A stretch of DNA of 64,000 nt, from assembly GCA_961205875.1 (NCBI GenBank), contig OY540810.1:12648001-12712000 (forward strand). The letters are read 5' to 3'. The first letter of the stretch is position 1, and the number at the start of each line of letters is the position of its first letter. Positions 1 to 10,570 of this stretch are shown here, one piece after another. Both the position numbers and the translations under genes were made by a program. The notes under the pieces were generated by a model. The model did no database searches and was not told the origin of the DNA. It worked only from the letters and a program-made list of their open reading frames with translations. This DNA is from Sialis fuliginosa. Its lineage: Eukaryota; Arthropoda; Insecta; Megaloptera; Sialidae.

Positions 1-627
1 TAGAGATAAGATTTTCATGTTACTTTTTACCACAGAAACCTCCCAGAGAGTGTCGAATCATTGTTTATGAATTATGTAGACTATTAAGACTATTACAGTA
101 GTTCTTAAACTAGGGTCCGTGAAACATGTTTGGCATAAATTAAAGTACTTTTACATATCTATTTACCATTGATTAATTAGTATCAAACGACCTTTGTTTT
201 TCTATCTGGGGGAGAGGTTCCCTGAAAAATAATTCTTCAAAAGGGGGTTTTCCAGTTAATTATTAATATAATATTAAAAAAGTAAGTATACCTGATCTTG
301 CAGGAATTGGTCTAATTGGACTAGGTATATGTATTCTAAAGCCAGTAGTTGTCTTAGACGGTTCACAGTTTCTATAAGATTGGTAATCTGTAAATTAATT
401 AATTTAAATACATAATGTTTAATAGTATTAAGAATATTAAATATTATAGCTCAAGGGAGCAACATTGTAAAAAAAATTTAAAAACAACACGTAGGGCGTA
501 GTGGTCCATTCGCCTCCCACTCTTGTAGATACCATTAAATAATTCAATAAAATAATTTTGTTAAACGTAATATCTACTAAAATGGTTTTGGATATAATTC
601 GTTTATTTTTTAAAGAAATATTGAAAT

Positions 628-743
628 AATAAAAAACTTTTTAAGAATAATAATAATAATTAAATTAACAGTTTTTGAAGTCGATTTTATTTTTTTATTT
701 CTTAAAAAGTTTTTATTGGCCGACTTCACAAACTGTTAAATTT
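628..743. repeat. Two interleaved inverted repeats
   Basis: Segment A (628-650, AATAAAAAACTTTTTAAG) is inverted at 695-717, and segment B (665-683, TTAACAGTTTTTGAAGTCG) is inverted at 721-739. The order is A-B-A'-B', so the two hairpins cannot be nested. It lies in non-coding sequence beside the homeobox-like exon. Confidence 0.6.
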
Positions 744-987
744 CATTATTATATACTTTTCAGTATTTTAGTTTTATTTTTTTTATTTTTTTCATAAAAT
801 TTTATTTTTCCCTTTTGAAGTCCATGGTCAAATTCTGAGAAAATTTATATGGGATTACCTCCAGATTATATAAATCATCCAATAGGTGTATATCTATCGG
901 AGTTATGCCCTCATTTGAAATCGGTTAAAAAATAAATCAAAGTAGGAAGCAAAAGTTATTTTAACGATATAACATATTTATACTCAC

Positions 988-1177
988 ATGAAGGAAAATC
1001 AATAGTAATATGCGAAAACCTTCCTTTCGAACAAATTTCATCTGAAAGTATTCTATCTACACCAAATTTTAAATCTTTATTATTATTACAATTCAATGTT
1101 TCGTTTGTATTATTTAAATTAGTTTTTGACATATCCATTTTTATAATATTTGCATACGCGTATGCTTTCATAATCAT
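988..1177 (-). CDS. Probable first coding exon of an H2.0/HLX-like homeobox gene (partial)
   Basis: Reading the minus strand from the ATG at 1177 (a second ATG is at 1171) gives about 63 residues, ending at a strong GTGAGT donor just after base 988. The exon holds KDLKFGVDRILSDE, which closely matches the Engrailed-homology-1 (Groucho-binding) motif of HLX/H2.0 proteins as I remember it (DLKFGIDRILSAE). Upstream is a low-complexity Asn/Thr-rich stretch, usual for homeobox N-termini. No homeodomain is present in the 987 bases left before the window edge, so the rest would lie outside. A candidate next exon is near 288-345 on the minus strand (reading GFRIHIPSPIRPIPARS before a GTATAC donor), but the phase does not join cleanly. 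Motif seen directly; gene assignment is inference. Confidence 0.5.
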
Positions 1178-1739
1178 ATCTTATATAACGTAATATTTAA
1201 TTAAACGTAAAATAAGTATATTGCATTTAAAAGCATTTGTTGTATTATATTTCAAAACATAATTAAAATTAATGAATTTAAATTATTATAATATCTATAA
1301 CTAAAATAATAAGTAAACGTACTTTTTTACTAAAATAATAAAAACTATATGATTTATTTTGAAAGAATACATATAATAAGTAAAGACGTGCCTCAAATTA
1401 AGTCTAAATCGTTACTAATTGTATTGTAACATTCTTAACCAGTCTTTTGGCCAATGTTTACAATAGAACAAATTTGTTTATGTATTCCCATATAGTTTAT
1501 AATCCTTAAAATGAATATGGATTACAATAAAACAGTGGCGTTCGTAGTATCTTAATAAATAAATATTTTTTCACTTTTATTACATTTAGAAGTAGGATTA
1601 AGGTTAAAATATGTTTTATTTTATAATATAATATTAAATAATTGTTGAATTAGTAGAAATCATAAAAATCTAATGCTCGTTTAGTCATTTTAGGGAATAA
1701 GTACAATAGGTTCTCTTTTTATGCGGTAGTTAAATAAAA

Positions 1740-2075
1740 CGGCCAAGTGCGTGTTGAGCACGCATTCAATAGGGTTCCGTAGTTATTCTCACTACGGTTT
1801 ATAAAGAAGAGTTATTTCAAAATTTCAAAACTATTTTTGCTAATTTTAATTTTCATTGAAAGTACTAATTAAAAGCTACATTCTGGATTTTTTTTTTAAT
1901 TTTTTGCATCGATAGTTTAGAAATTAGAGTGGAGACGCTCTGATAACAACATTGAAAAGCAAATATATCGTGATTAAGGGTTAAAATCAAAAGGACCTTA
2001 GACATTTTTTATTGCATTTAAGGAGACCTACCTAAAAACACCTCGCTCGATGGAGTAAGTCAAAAAAATTATGTG
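1740..2075 (+). repeat. Dispersed repeat, inverted copy at about 55030-55260
   Basis: It begins with GGCCAAGTGCGTGTTGAGC and AGGGTTCCGTAG, words typical of abundant insect interspersed repeats. The 1840-2065 part, with landmarks such as GGAGACCTACCTAAA, is found in reverse orientation at 55030-55260 with moderate divergence. No open frame survives, so this is a decayed mobile-element fragment of unknown class. Confidence 0.6.
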
Positions 2076-2769
2076 TACTTTTTATTTTAGAGGGAGGGGG
2101 GTCTAAAAAAAATAATACTATTTATAATAATACTTTTTTGAATTTTGTAGTAAGTATATAATTAATTTAAGTAAGTTCTATTGCACTAACCACCTTAATG
2201 AATGTATGTATAATACCTGAAAAATAAAAATAAAACATATGTTCAAACTATTATTTTTTCTAATAATTTAAACGGGATTGAAAAAAATCTCCGGGACTGA
2301 AAGCCCTAGATCGGACCGATAGTCTGGATCGACCTTAAATGATTGAACTATAACAATCTATTTGTATATAATCTAATAAATGTTACATTAATATTTACAT
2401 GATATCAGTGACGGGTCATTACATAATAACAATAACATTAATGTAATAATTCCCTGATTGCGTTTACATTACGATATTTATGAAGCTTATTCCAGTCGGC
2501 ACACTTTAAAATGTTTATGTTTCTACACCATATGGACATCATTATAAAACTTCATTAAAGCCTGGAGCTTGGTTAATTGGGTAGCGTGTTTCGTTACACT
2601 TTCGGCGCAATTTGCTAAATTTTATTTATTTCAAGCTCTATAGGCATGACCCCCATATCTTACCCCCCCTCCTCCCTATGACACAAAAAAGCTTGTTGAC
2701 TCGCCTCACCGCGCCGGACCTCCAGAATCGAGCCTTGTCAGAACCCCCTTCTGTTTAACTATTTTATAA

Positions 2770-3200
2770 GACACTGGTACCAGTCTTGGCCGCTTTAAGT
2801 GCAAGGTATACTGTTTATGGATCGATGGGTTCCTTTTTTGTAATTTTTTCATGTACTTATGTTACTAATAAAACAAGTACCTCTTTATTAAATCAATTTA
2901 ATTACCAAAGTCCACAAATATAGTTTATTTTAACCAGTATTGGGTACCCAGTGATGGACACTTGCTAATGATTATAAAATGATAAGTACTACGACACAAA
3001 AGTTATAAAATAAATAATCGTAAAATTAGAATCAATGTAAAGCAGATGCTACATATTATGATAATATAATAATTTATAGATTGCACCAATAATTACTTTA
3101 AATGTTTACCATTTTAACGCCCATTGGTCGATTCTCATCAAATTATGCTGTTTTACAGTTAATTGTCTATAGATTATGATTCAGTAATGGCAGTAATCAA
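2770..3200 (+). repeat. Dispersed repeat family (copies at 13124-13485 and 11745-11798)
   Basis: It carries ACTGGTACCAGTCTTGG, AAACAAGTACCTCTTTATTA and CCAGTGATGGACACTTGC, all found in the same order at 13124-13485. The right-hand part around 3165-3200 recurs inverted at 11745-11798, and CTGGCACCAGTCTTGGAC recurs at 11068. No coding capacity was seen. Confidence 0.65.
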
Positions 3201-4439
3201 ATATCAACAAATATTTCTAATTTAGTTTATTTAATTAAACAAGAACTAACACTGGAGTATAAAAAATTAGATATTTTCCGTTAGAGGTTGAATGTCAAGA
3301 AAATCCCTTCTTAATGTGGGCTTACGTCTTAAAATGAAGACACCCCTAAAGTTTCACGTTTTTAGATCTAGGGTTTTAAACTGGGCGTTGACGAGTCAGT
3401 CACTCAGGGCTTCATATTTATATTTTATTCAATAATTAAAGTAAAATACATAATACATATTTTATAGAAGATTTTGTTTATTACATAATAAATTATACGA
3501 TTTAAAAACAAGTATATAAAATATTTGTTAATAAGTCGATCAAAGACGTTATTAATAGCAAATATTTTTATTTTATAATACACTTCACCATAGGCGCCGC
3601 GGCTAGATTTTTCCCAAATAGGGAGGAGTGGTTTGATTATACCCCTTCTATCGACATTTCTTCTTTGGGTACGGCCATATAAATGTAAACAATGTTAATC
3701 TGACTAATTTAAAAATAAATCAACATAAAAAAAGCTTTTCTGGGTTGCATTTAGAAACTTTAAAACAAAACGAAAGAAAATGTAATAATAAATTTTAATA
3801 GAATTTCCTGATTGAAATAAATAAATAAATATATATATAATTAAAAGGGGGATGCCAGTATTGATAACATTAGTTTATATATTAGTTTATATTAATAAAT
3901 ACCATGATATAATAATATGATTTTTTTTTATTTGGGTTTATTTTATCGATCGAGTCGCTAGACTCATTTAGGCAGCCTTTTAACGTTAAATAATATAATA
4001 TAATATATTTAAATTAATTTCAAAACCAAGTAGGTAATAAGCAATTTGAGTAAAGTGTTGAAAGGGGGAAGGGACACCACTGTGTATAATATTAGTTTAT
4101 ATTACCCTGGCTCTCATTCACTTTTCCATATGGTTAATTTCTGACTGTATTGTTTATTTTACATACACTTCACTGTTTATAATTCCAGAAATCTCATATG
4201 TCAGTAATACATTCAGTGGCGCACGACGCGAACTTATTTAATGTAGAAAATTTCATCTATATTAATGTAGGTATATTATTATTACCACTTACCCACTTTA
4301 CGTGTTTTTTTAATTCATAGATAAGTTCTTTGGTCAGTTTTTAGTATATATTTTGTTACGTTAAGAAATAAGCAGTGACGATAATAGTAAATCAAGTCGG
4401 AAAAAAGTTAACCGCCAGCGCGTTCTTCTGCATACACTG

Positions 4440-4645
4440 TCTAAACCGTTAAGGTTATTGACTTAGCACCCCTTTAGTTGTGAACTATCCGTATTTTTTT
4501 CAATCAAAAAAAAATTTATTGATTTCGAAAAATTTTGTAGTTTTTAATTTATATGCAGACAAGTACATTAAATATAATTTTTTACTTTGTTAATAATTAA
4601 AAGTAAGAAATTAGATATAATTTGGCGATTGCAGTATATAAACTG
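4440..4645 (+). repeat. Dispersed repeat, inverted copy in SMC5 intron 3
   Basis: CACCCCTTTAGTTGTGAAC and the AT-rich 200 bases after it are repeated in reverse orientation at about 49140-49345, directly before SMC5 exon 4. It is unrelated to any gene here and is likely a mobile-element fragment. Confidence 0.6.
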
Positions 4646-4989
4646 TATCTTTAATATACAGGCTGATTTACAACTAGTGTAAGAAATTGAACAATAGATC
4701 GACGATGTAATTTTACTAATTTTAAGCAAAAAAACTTTGTGAACCTACATACATATGTCTGGAAATTCTTCCTGAGTCTTTTGCCCAAAATAAGTGGTTA
4801 TTTAATATCTAGAGAACCCATAGTGGTACATTTATGAAAATTGAACAAGGAATTGGTATTAATAAGTGTTATCGTTTTCCAATATCAAATAATAATAATT
4901 TAGATCACGGGTGTATGGGGCCAGTGGGTCTGCCGATTTTTATTAAGTATTTTTTTGTTCTTTAATTTTTTCCTGAGTTGGATACTTGT

Positions 4990-5435
4990 AGAATATTATA
5001 TGATACAAAATACACAAAAATATACTTTGTTCATTTGTCATTAGATCAACGGTTTTCGAAAAATATCGAAAAATGGAAGTACTGCAGAATTTTACTTAAT
5101 ACGGATGCTTTAAATTACACAAATTAAGTTTATATTCTTGTTATATAATTAAAAATAAGACAAAAAAATAATAAAAATATACCTCCAAAAATTCATCCTT
5201 ACCAACAAATAGCCATTTTAAGTATAGCTTTCTAGTTATAGAACTGGCTGTAGGTCTAAGAGGACACACACACACTTTCAAAGAACGGGAATATAGATTT
5301 ATTTTGTTTAATTTGAAGCATCCGTATTAAGTAAAATTCAGCATCCTTTCTTTTGCATCCATATTTCTCGTAAACGGTTTATCCTATGATAAATGAGCAA
5401 AGTATATTTTTGTGTATTTTGTCTTAATATAATAT
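4990..5435. repeat. Foldback element with 125-base arms
   Basis: The left arm (about 4998-5125) and the right arm (about 5303-5433) are reverse complements with scattered mismatches; shared words include TTTTACTTAATACGGATGC and ATACACAAAAATATAC. The loop (5176-5230) is also repeated directly at 5466-5520 (words ATACCTCCAAAAAT and CAACAAA.AGCCATTT). Confidence 0.65.
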
Positions 5436-6392
5436 AATATATAATAATATAATATATATTAATATAAATATACCTCCAAAAATGCATTTTTAACAACAAA
5501 CAGCCATTTATAGTTTCGTTTTTTAATCATGTTAGTAAAATACGTGTAACAAGTAATACAACTGGCTATAACTTTATGATGATTATTAGGAGGTATATTT
5601 CGCGTTAGCGAAAATGTAGTATAGTTATGTACCTACTATTTTATTATGTAATAAATTTTGCAAAAATCAGTTTTTCCCAAAGACAGGGTTTTTTCCAATT
5701 TCCGGTTTTGGCACAATTCAATCGACTGTTGAGAAACACTGGTATGTAGTATCTAGGTTCTAGATGTCCACCATTCTTCTCAACTTCGATTATTAGTCCA
5801 AATTAGATATTTTAGAAGAACAAATTCATAAAGTTTTGATACTTTGTCCACGAACTCTTAGTAGGGTTTGAAATAAGAGCCCGAAAAGTTCCCACCTAAA
5901 TCGTGGATGGAACATCCCCTTTCACGTAAATACTACCCCCGGAATGAAATTTATTCCAGTTTTTCCCATTTTTCATCCGAACCACTGTTCGAAGAAAAAA
6001 ATATTACAGGGATTAAAGATTCGACATAAAATTTTACGTAAAAAATGTCATGTTCACTATTCGATAAATTCCCAGCCTACTCTCGCAATCGTTGCTCAAA
6101 GTGAAGGGTAGTTTTGGGAACGCAGCGAAAAATCGGTGTAACAATAGTTTTCAACATACATATTTCCAAAACGGCTGATTTTACGTAAAAAATGATTATG
6201 ATAAAAACTATAGAACTTAATCTTCTCTATGAGATCCATGCACCACAAATTTTTTTCAAACGTTTTTCATTGATTTTTTTGCTCTTTTTCACAAACGTAC
6301 ATTTCATATTTTAAGCTCTTTTCCATACAACCCATTGAGTACAGCTTTTAACAAACTTTAATCTAGTGGTTTACCTTCGTAAGTCTATTCCA

Positions 6393-6638
6393 CTAAGTGT
6401 TGTATATTTTTATTGATTTTATATTGGCTTCTTGGATTAATTCCTCTTCGGTTGACGAATTTAAACAATCTTCTCTATGGTAGTTGAAATACATGTTTAA
6501 GCAGTGCAAACCAATTTTAATACAGCCGGATCGTTTCCAGCAACCCACTTGACAGTTCTGGTTTAAAATTTTGGAGATGTAAGGTAGACATTGTGCCTCT
6601 GTAGTGAAAATAAATGATAAAATGTTGTTCGTTTTCAT
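6393..6638 (-). other. Unassigned 81-codon open frame
   Basis: An open frame runs from ATG 6638 to a stop at 6393 on the minus strand. The protein has several cysteines and an acidic patch (SSTEEELIQEAN), but no motif or homology that I recognise. The surrounding sequence is repeat-rich, no supporting splice partner was found, and this may be chance. The rest of 5.5-7.4 kb shows only low-complexity and repeat sequence. Confidence 0.12.
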
Positions 6639-7239
6639 TTTAACCCCATTTTGTAGCGCCTATGATAACTGTCTGTTGATAAACTGCATATATACGAGTC
6701 AGATGAAATTGATTATATAAGATAAATGTCAACCCTTCCCTAGTAGTTCCCAATCTAGACATCCCCTGTACCCGGCCACGCTGTACGTGTCAACCTGCAT
6801 TGATCAGCCCATCAGCACATTCCCCTTCCATCTTGTATCCCTGTTAATTCACCAAACATGAAAACAAAACATAAAACACCACTGAGCTGTTGGAAAAGGA
6901 ACTATCCAGCCGACAACAATCTGCAATCATCATCACCATCATCAGATCAAATAACAATAACTGCTAACTACTTATTCCCATGAGTTGAATATTTTCAATT
7001 GTTTGGGAAACATAGTCAAGAGTTACAGTTTTACTTATTTAATTAATATTACAAAATTGCACATCAAAATCGAAAGTATATAAGCTCCTTTATAATACCG
7101 GACATAAAAGAGCTTCAATGGAGCCCGGGCCAAACAGGACCCCATACCCCTCCGTTTCACGAGCGTAAGGAAATTCCGTTTTAACCTTAAAAGTAATCTA
7201 TTTGGGTCTATATATATCGCACTGTTTGATATATACATA

Positions 7240-7375
7240 TGATCAGTGGCGTCGAAGCCGAGAAGGGGAGCTACTGCCCCCCTCCCAGAATTTTCAGTGG
7301 GGGGAAATGACTACTTCCCCCCTCCCAATTTGTATCATGTTTTTTAAGGTGGATTTGAAGCGACGTGCAATTATA
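7240..7375 (+). repeat. GC-rich repeat fragment of the CAGTGGCG family
   Basis: It starts at GATCAGTGGCGTCGAAGCC and has C-rich and G-rich runs; the part ending AAGCGACGTGCAAT recurs inverted at about 30760-30835. It is probably one end of the same element family as 30408-31088. Confidence 0.55.
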
Positions 7376-7445
7376 AAAATCTGTTTTTTGTACACTAAAC
7401 TTAAAGTACTTTTGAATGGCTGCAATTTTAAAGCTTTAAGGATAA

Positions 7446-9555
7446 CCTATTTTTACTTTCTTATACCATGTATATGAAATATACATTAGCATAAGTAAGT
7501 ATAGTGAAGCCGATTTTTTTCGAACTCCGGATTTTGACGGAATTATCTATTTTGACCTTCCCTGAATCCATTCTGATGATGTCTATGTGTGTCCGTCTGT
7601 GTGTCCGTCTCTCTGTCTGTCTGTCTGTCTGTAAGCGCTGTAACTCAAATACGACAAATCGTAGAAGGGTGATATTTTATATTTAAGATTAATTTTTGGC
7701 TGGGAAGAAAACGTCCTATTTTTGAAAACGATCTTTCAACCGGATACGGATGTTTACCTACGTCGATTTTTTAATTTTTCGAATTACTCTGAAACAGTGC
7801 GAAATAGAGAAAAATGGACAAGTTAAAAAATGTAGGTAATATCTATATCTATAATTTATGTTCTATTCATTTTTTTCTAAAAACGAATTTTTGAAGAAAA
7901 AAATTATTATAATTCAAATGGTTCATAACAGAGGAGAAATATCTGCCATGAGTGTCATGGGACTTTCTTATACGTATTACAGAGATTGAACAGTGTGTGT
8001 ATTTGCCGTAGGTAACATGGGACTTTCTTATACGTAATACTGAGAGTGAACTGTGTAGGTGAATCTAAATAATTACATGAAAAAATTCTTTCTGGCTAAA
8101 TCATAAATGTTGGAAAAAAATGTATGGGGAATAAATTATAGATAATAACATACGCGACATTTTTTATCTAAAACATTTTTTTCTTATTTCAAAAATAATT
8201 CAAAAATCCAAAAATTTACAAGAGTAAACATCCGTTTTCAGTTATTACGTTAAAAAAAAATCACTTGTTATATAATGGAGAGAATAATATTACCTATATT
8301 ATTCATTTTGTTTTATTTTGTTAGAAATGTTTTAATATACAAAGAATCACGTATACAATTCACTGTTAGGTTAGGTTAGGTATAAGAAAGTCCCGTGGTT
8401 CCCAAGGCAGATATTTTTTGAAGATGAAATGCCGAAAAAACAAATTTTAAAATGAAAAATATGCATTTTATTTTTTAGCTCACTTTCAAATGGATTTTTC
8501 AGAATGAATCTTTTTTATCAAATAAACAACTAAAGTGCATTAAAGAAAAAACTTTCAGCTTTCCATATCTGCCCTTGAATTCTGTTTACAATTATTTGTT
8601 TCCTAGTTATTATAGGCGCTCAAAGTTAAATATGTGATTTTTGCTTTGATTATAAATAACTTGGTCAAAAATGGTCGTAAAACAATAGAAAAATATCTGC
8701 CTTGGGAACCACGGGACTTTCTTATACCTAACCTAACCTAACCTAACAGTGAATTGTATACGTGATTCTTTGTTTATTAAAACATTTCTAACAAACTAAC
8801 AAGAAAGAACAAAATGAATAATTTTATATTTATATAACAAGTGATTTTTTTAACGTAATAACTGAAAACGGATGTTTACTCTTGTAAATTTTTGGAATTT
8901 TGAATTATTTTTGAAATAAGAAAAAAATGTTTTAGATAAAAAATGTCGAGTATGTTATTATCTATAATTTATTCCCCATGTTACCTACGGCAAATACACA
9001 CACTGTTCAATCTCTGTAATACGTATAAGAAAGTCCCATGACACTCATGGCAGATATTTCTCCTCTGTTATGAACCATTTGTATTATAATAAAATTTTTT
9101 TTTCATAAATTCGTTTTTACGAAAAAATGAATAGAACATAAATTATAGATATAGATATTACCTACATTTTTTAACTTGATTATTTTTCTCTATTTCGCAC
9201 TGTTTCAGAGTAATTCGAAAAATTAAAAAATCGACGTAGGTAAACATCCGTATCCGGTTGAAAGATCGTTTTCAAAAATAAGACGTTTTCTTCCCAGCCA
9301 AAAATTAATCTTAAATATAAAATATCACCCTTCTACGATTTGTCGTATTTGAGTTACAGCGCTTACAGACAGACAGACAGCCAGACAGACAGACGGACAC
9401 ACAGACATCATGGCGAAAATAGTCAAAATGGATTCAGGGAAGTTCAAAATAGATAATTCCGTCAAAATCCGGAGTTCGAAAAAAATCGGCTTCACTATAT
9501 TTACTTATACTAATGTATATTTCATATACATGGTATAACAAAGTAAATATAGAAA
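7446..9555. mobile_element. Giant foldback (palindromic) element, about 2.1 kb
   Basis: The whole segment folds on itself about a centre near 8500. The outer ends (ACCATGTATATGAAATATAC, GAAGCCGATTTTTTTCGAAC) are reproduced in reverse complement at 9475-9540. Both arms contain a CTGT microsatellite (7600-7635 and 9365-9395), the motif ATATCTGCCATGAG...GGGACTTTCTTATAC, and short TTAGG runs. The left arm has about 110 extra bases (8012-8125) absent from the right arm. No transposase frame was seen. Foldback transposon or inverted duplication of a smaller element are both possible. Confidence 0.85.
8366..8380 (+). repeat. Three TTAGG units in the left foldback arm
   Basis: TTAGGTTAGGTTAGG, the arthropod telomere unit, sits beside TATAAGAAAGTCCCGTGG. 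The partner in the right arm (8727-8746) has four CCTAA units, so the arms differ by one unit. Confidence 0.7.
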
Positions 9556-10289
9556 TAGTCTTTTCATATTTAATTAGTAATCTTAAAACTAGCAGTCATA
9601 TGCGAGGTTTGTGTACCTCAGCGGTCGTATACTATACAGATAACAAAAATTTGACCGGTATACGACCACCATGGCAGTCAACCTGTTAAGTTCTTATGTA
9701 AACGAAACCAGTGGCTCCAAAACAATCTGAATTTAAAAAAAAACTGTTTTAAATGAACTTTTTATTGTAGTTATATGAAATTTCGAAAAATGAAAATTGA
9801 ACAACATAACGATACTACACGTTATTTTTTACATTGAATGCAAAATAACTAGTATTGTTAGATAATCTATATTGTTATAAATTGTTGTTTTAAAGGGAAA
9901 CTATTAATATATATAGTTATACTTAATATTCTGTGATATACACACATACATAGCATTTGACATAATTAAAAGTTTGTAAAAAAAAAACACGTTTTTAAAG
10001 CAAATTGAGATAAATCTTTGTAAGGGAATATTTTACAACTAACATTGTAGACCTATATTATAGGAAATTGAATTCTACAAAGTTTTCACGTAACGTGTCA
10101 TTCTTGAGGTATCTTGAAAAAATAAATACTTTGGGGTGTCACCCCTCCTTCTTACACACGATTTTCATGATTTTGAAATGGGACCAATTTTGAAATCGGA
10201 GAACATTTTTTTTCATTTTAAAACGATCACAAAGCTCTCGTATCTCCGATATGGCGAGAAAGTATAAATTAGCATACTGTGAAAAGTAT

Positions 10290-10306
10290 TGGGGGGGGGG
10301 GGGGGG
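10290..10306 (+). repeat. Poly-G run
   Basis: An uninterrupted run of about 17 G residues in otherwise AT-rich sequence 5' of RSU1. A C-run of similar kind is at about 33437-33452. Such runs are assembly-error prone. Confidence 0.8.
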
Positions 10307-10570
10307 GTATATAAAATTCATAATGAAAATCAATATTACTTATTTTTTAATTTAATTAATATAAATAAATAATTAAATGATGTAAAATTTATATAGAGAT
10401 GCTGACGTCATCCATAAATACACAAACGGTTCTTGAAATACTGCATTTCATATCCGTCTATAAAGTTGATCAGTAGGTTTTCAACAATTGAAACATCTGT
10501 TTACGTCAAATTTAAATCTCGCGCAAAAATGAACCAAGCTCCGGTATCCTGTATTCCAAACGCAAGCAAA

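Noticed and set aside
9360-9410. CAGA/CTGT microsatellite as a CRISPR-like array
   Set aside because: Simple 4-base repeat that pairs with 7600-7635 in the foldback; no spacers.
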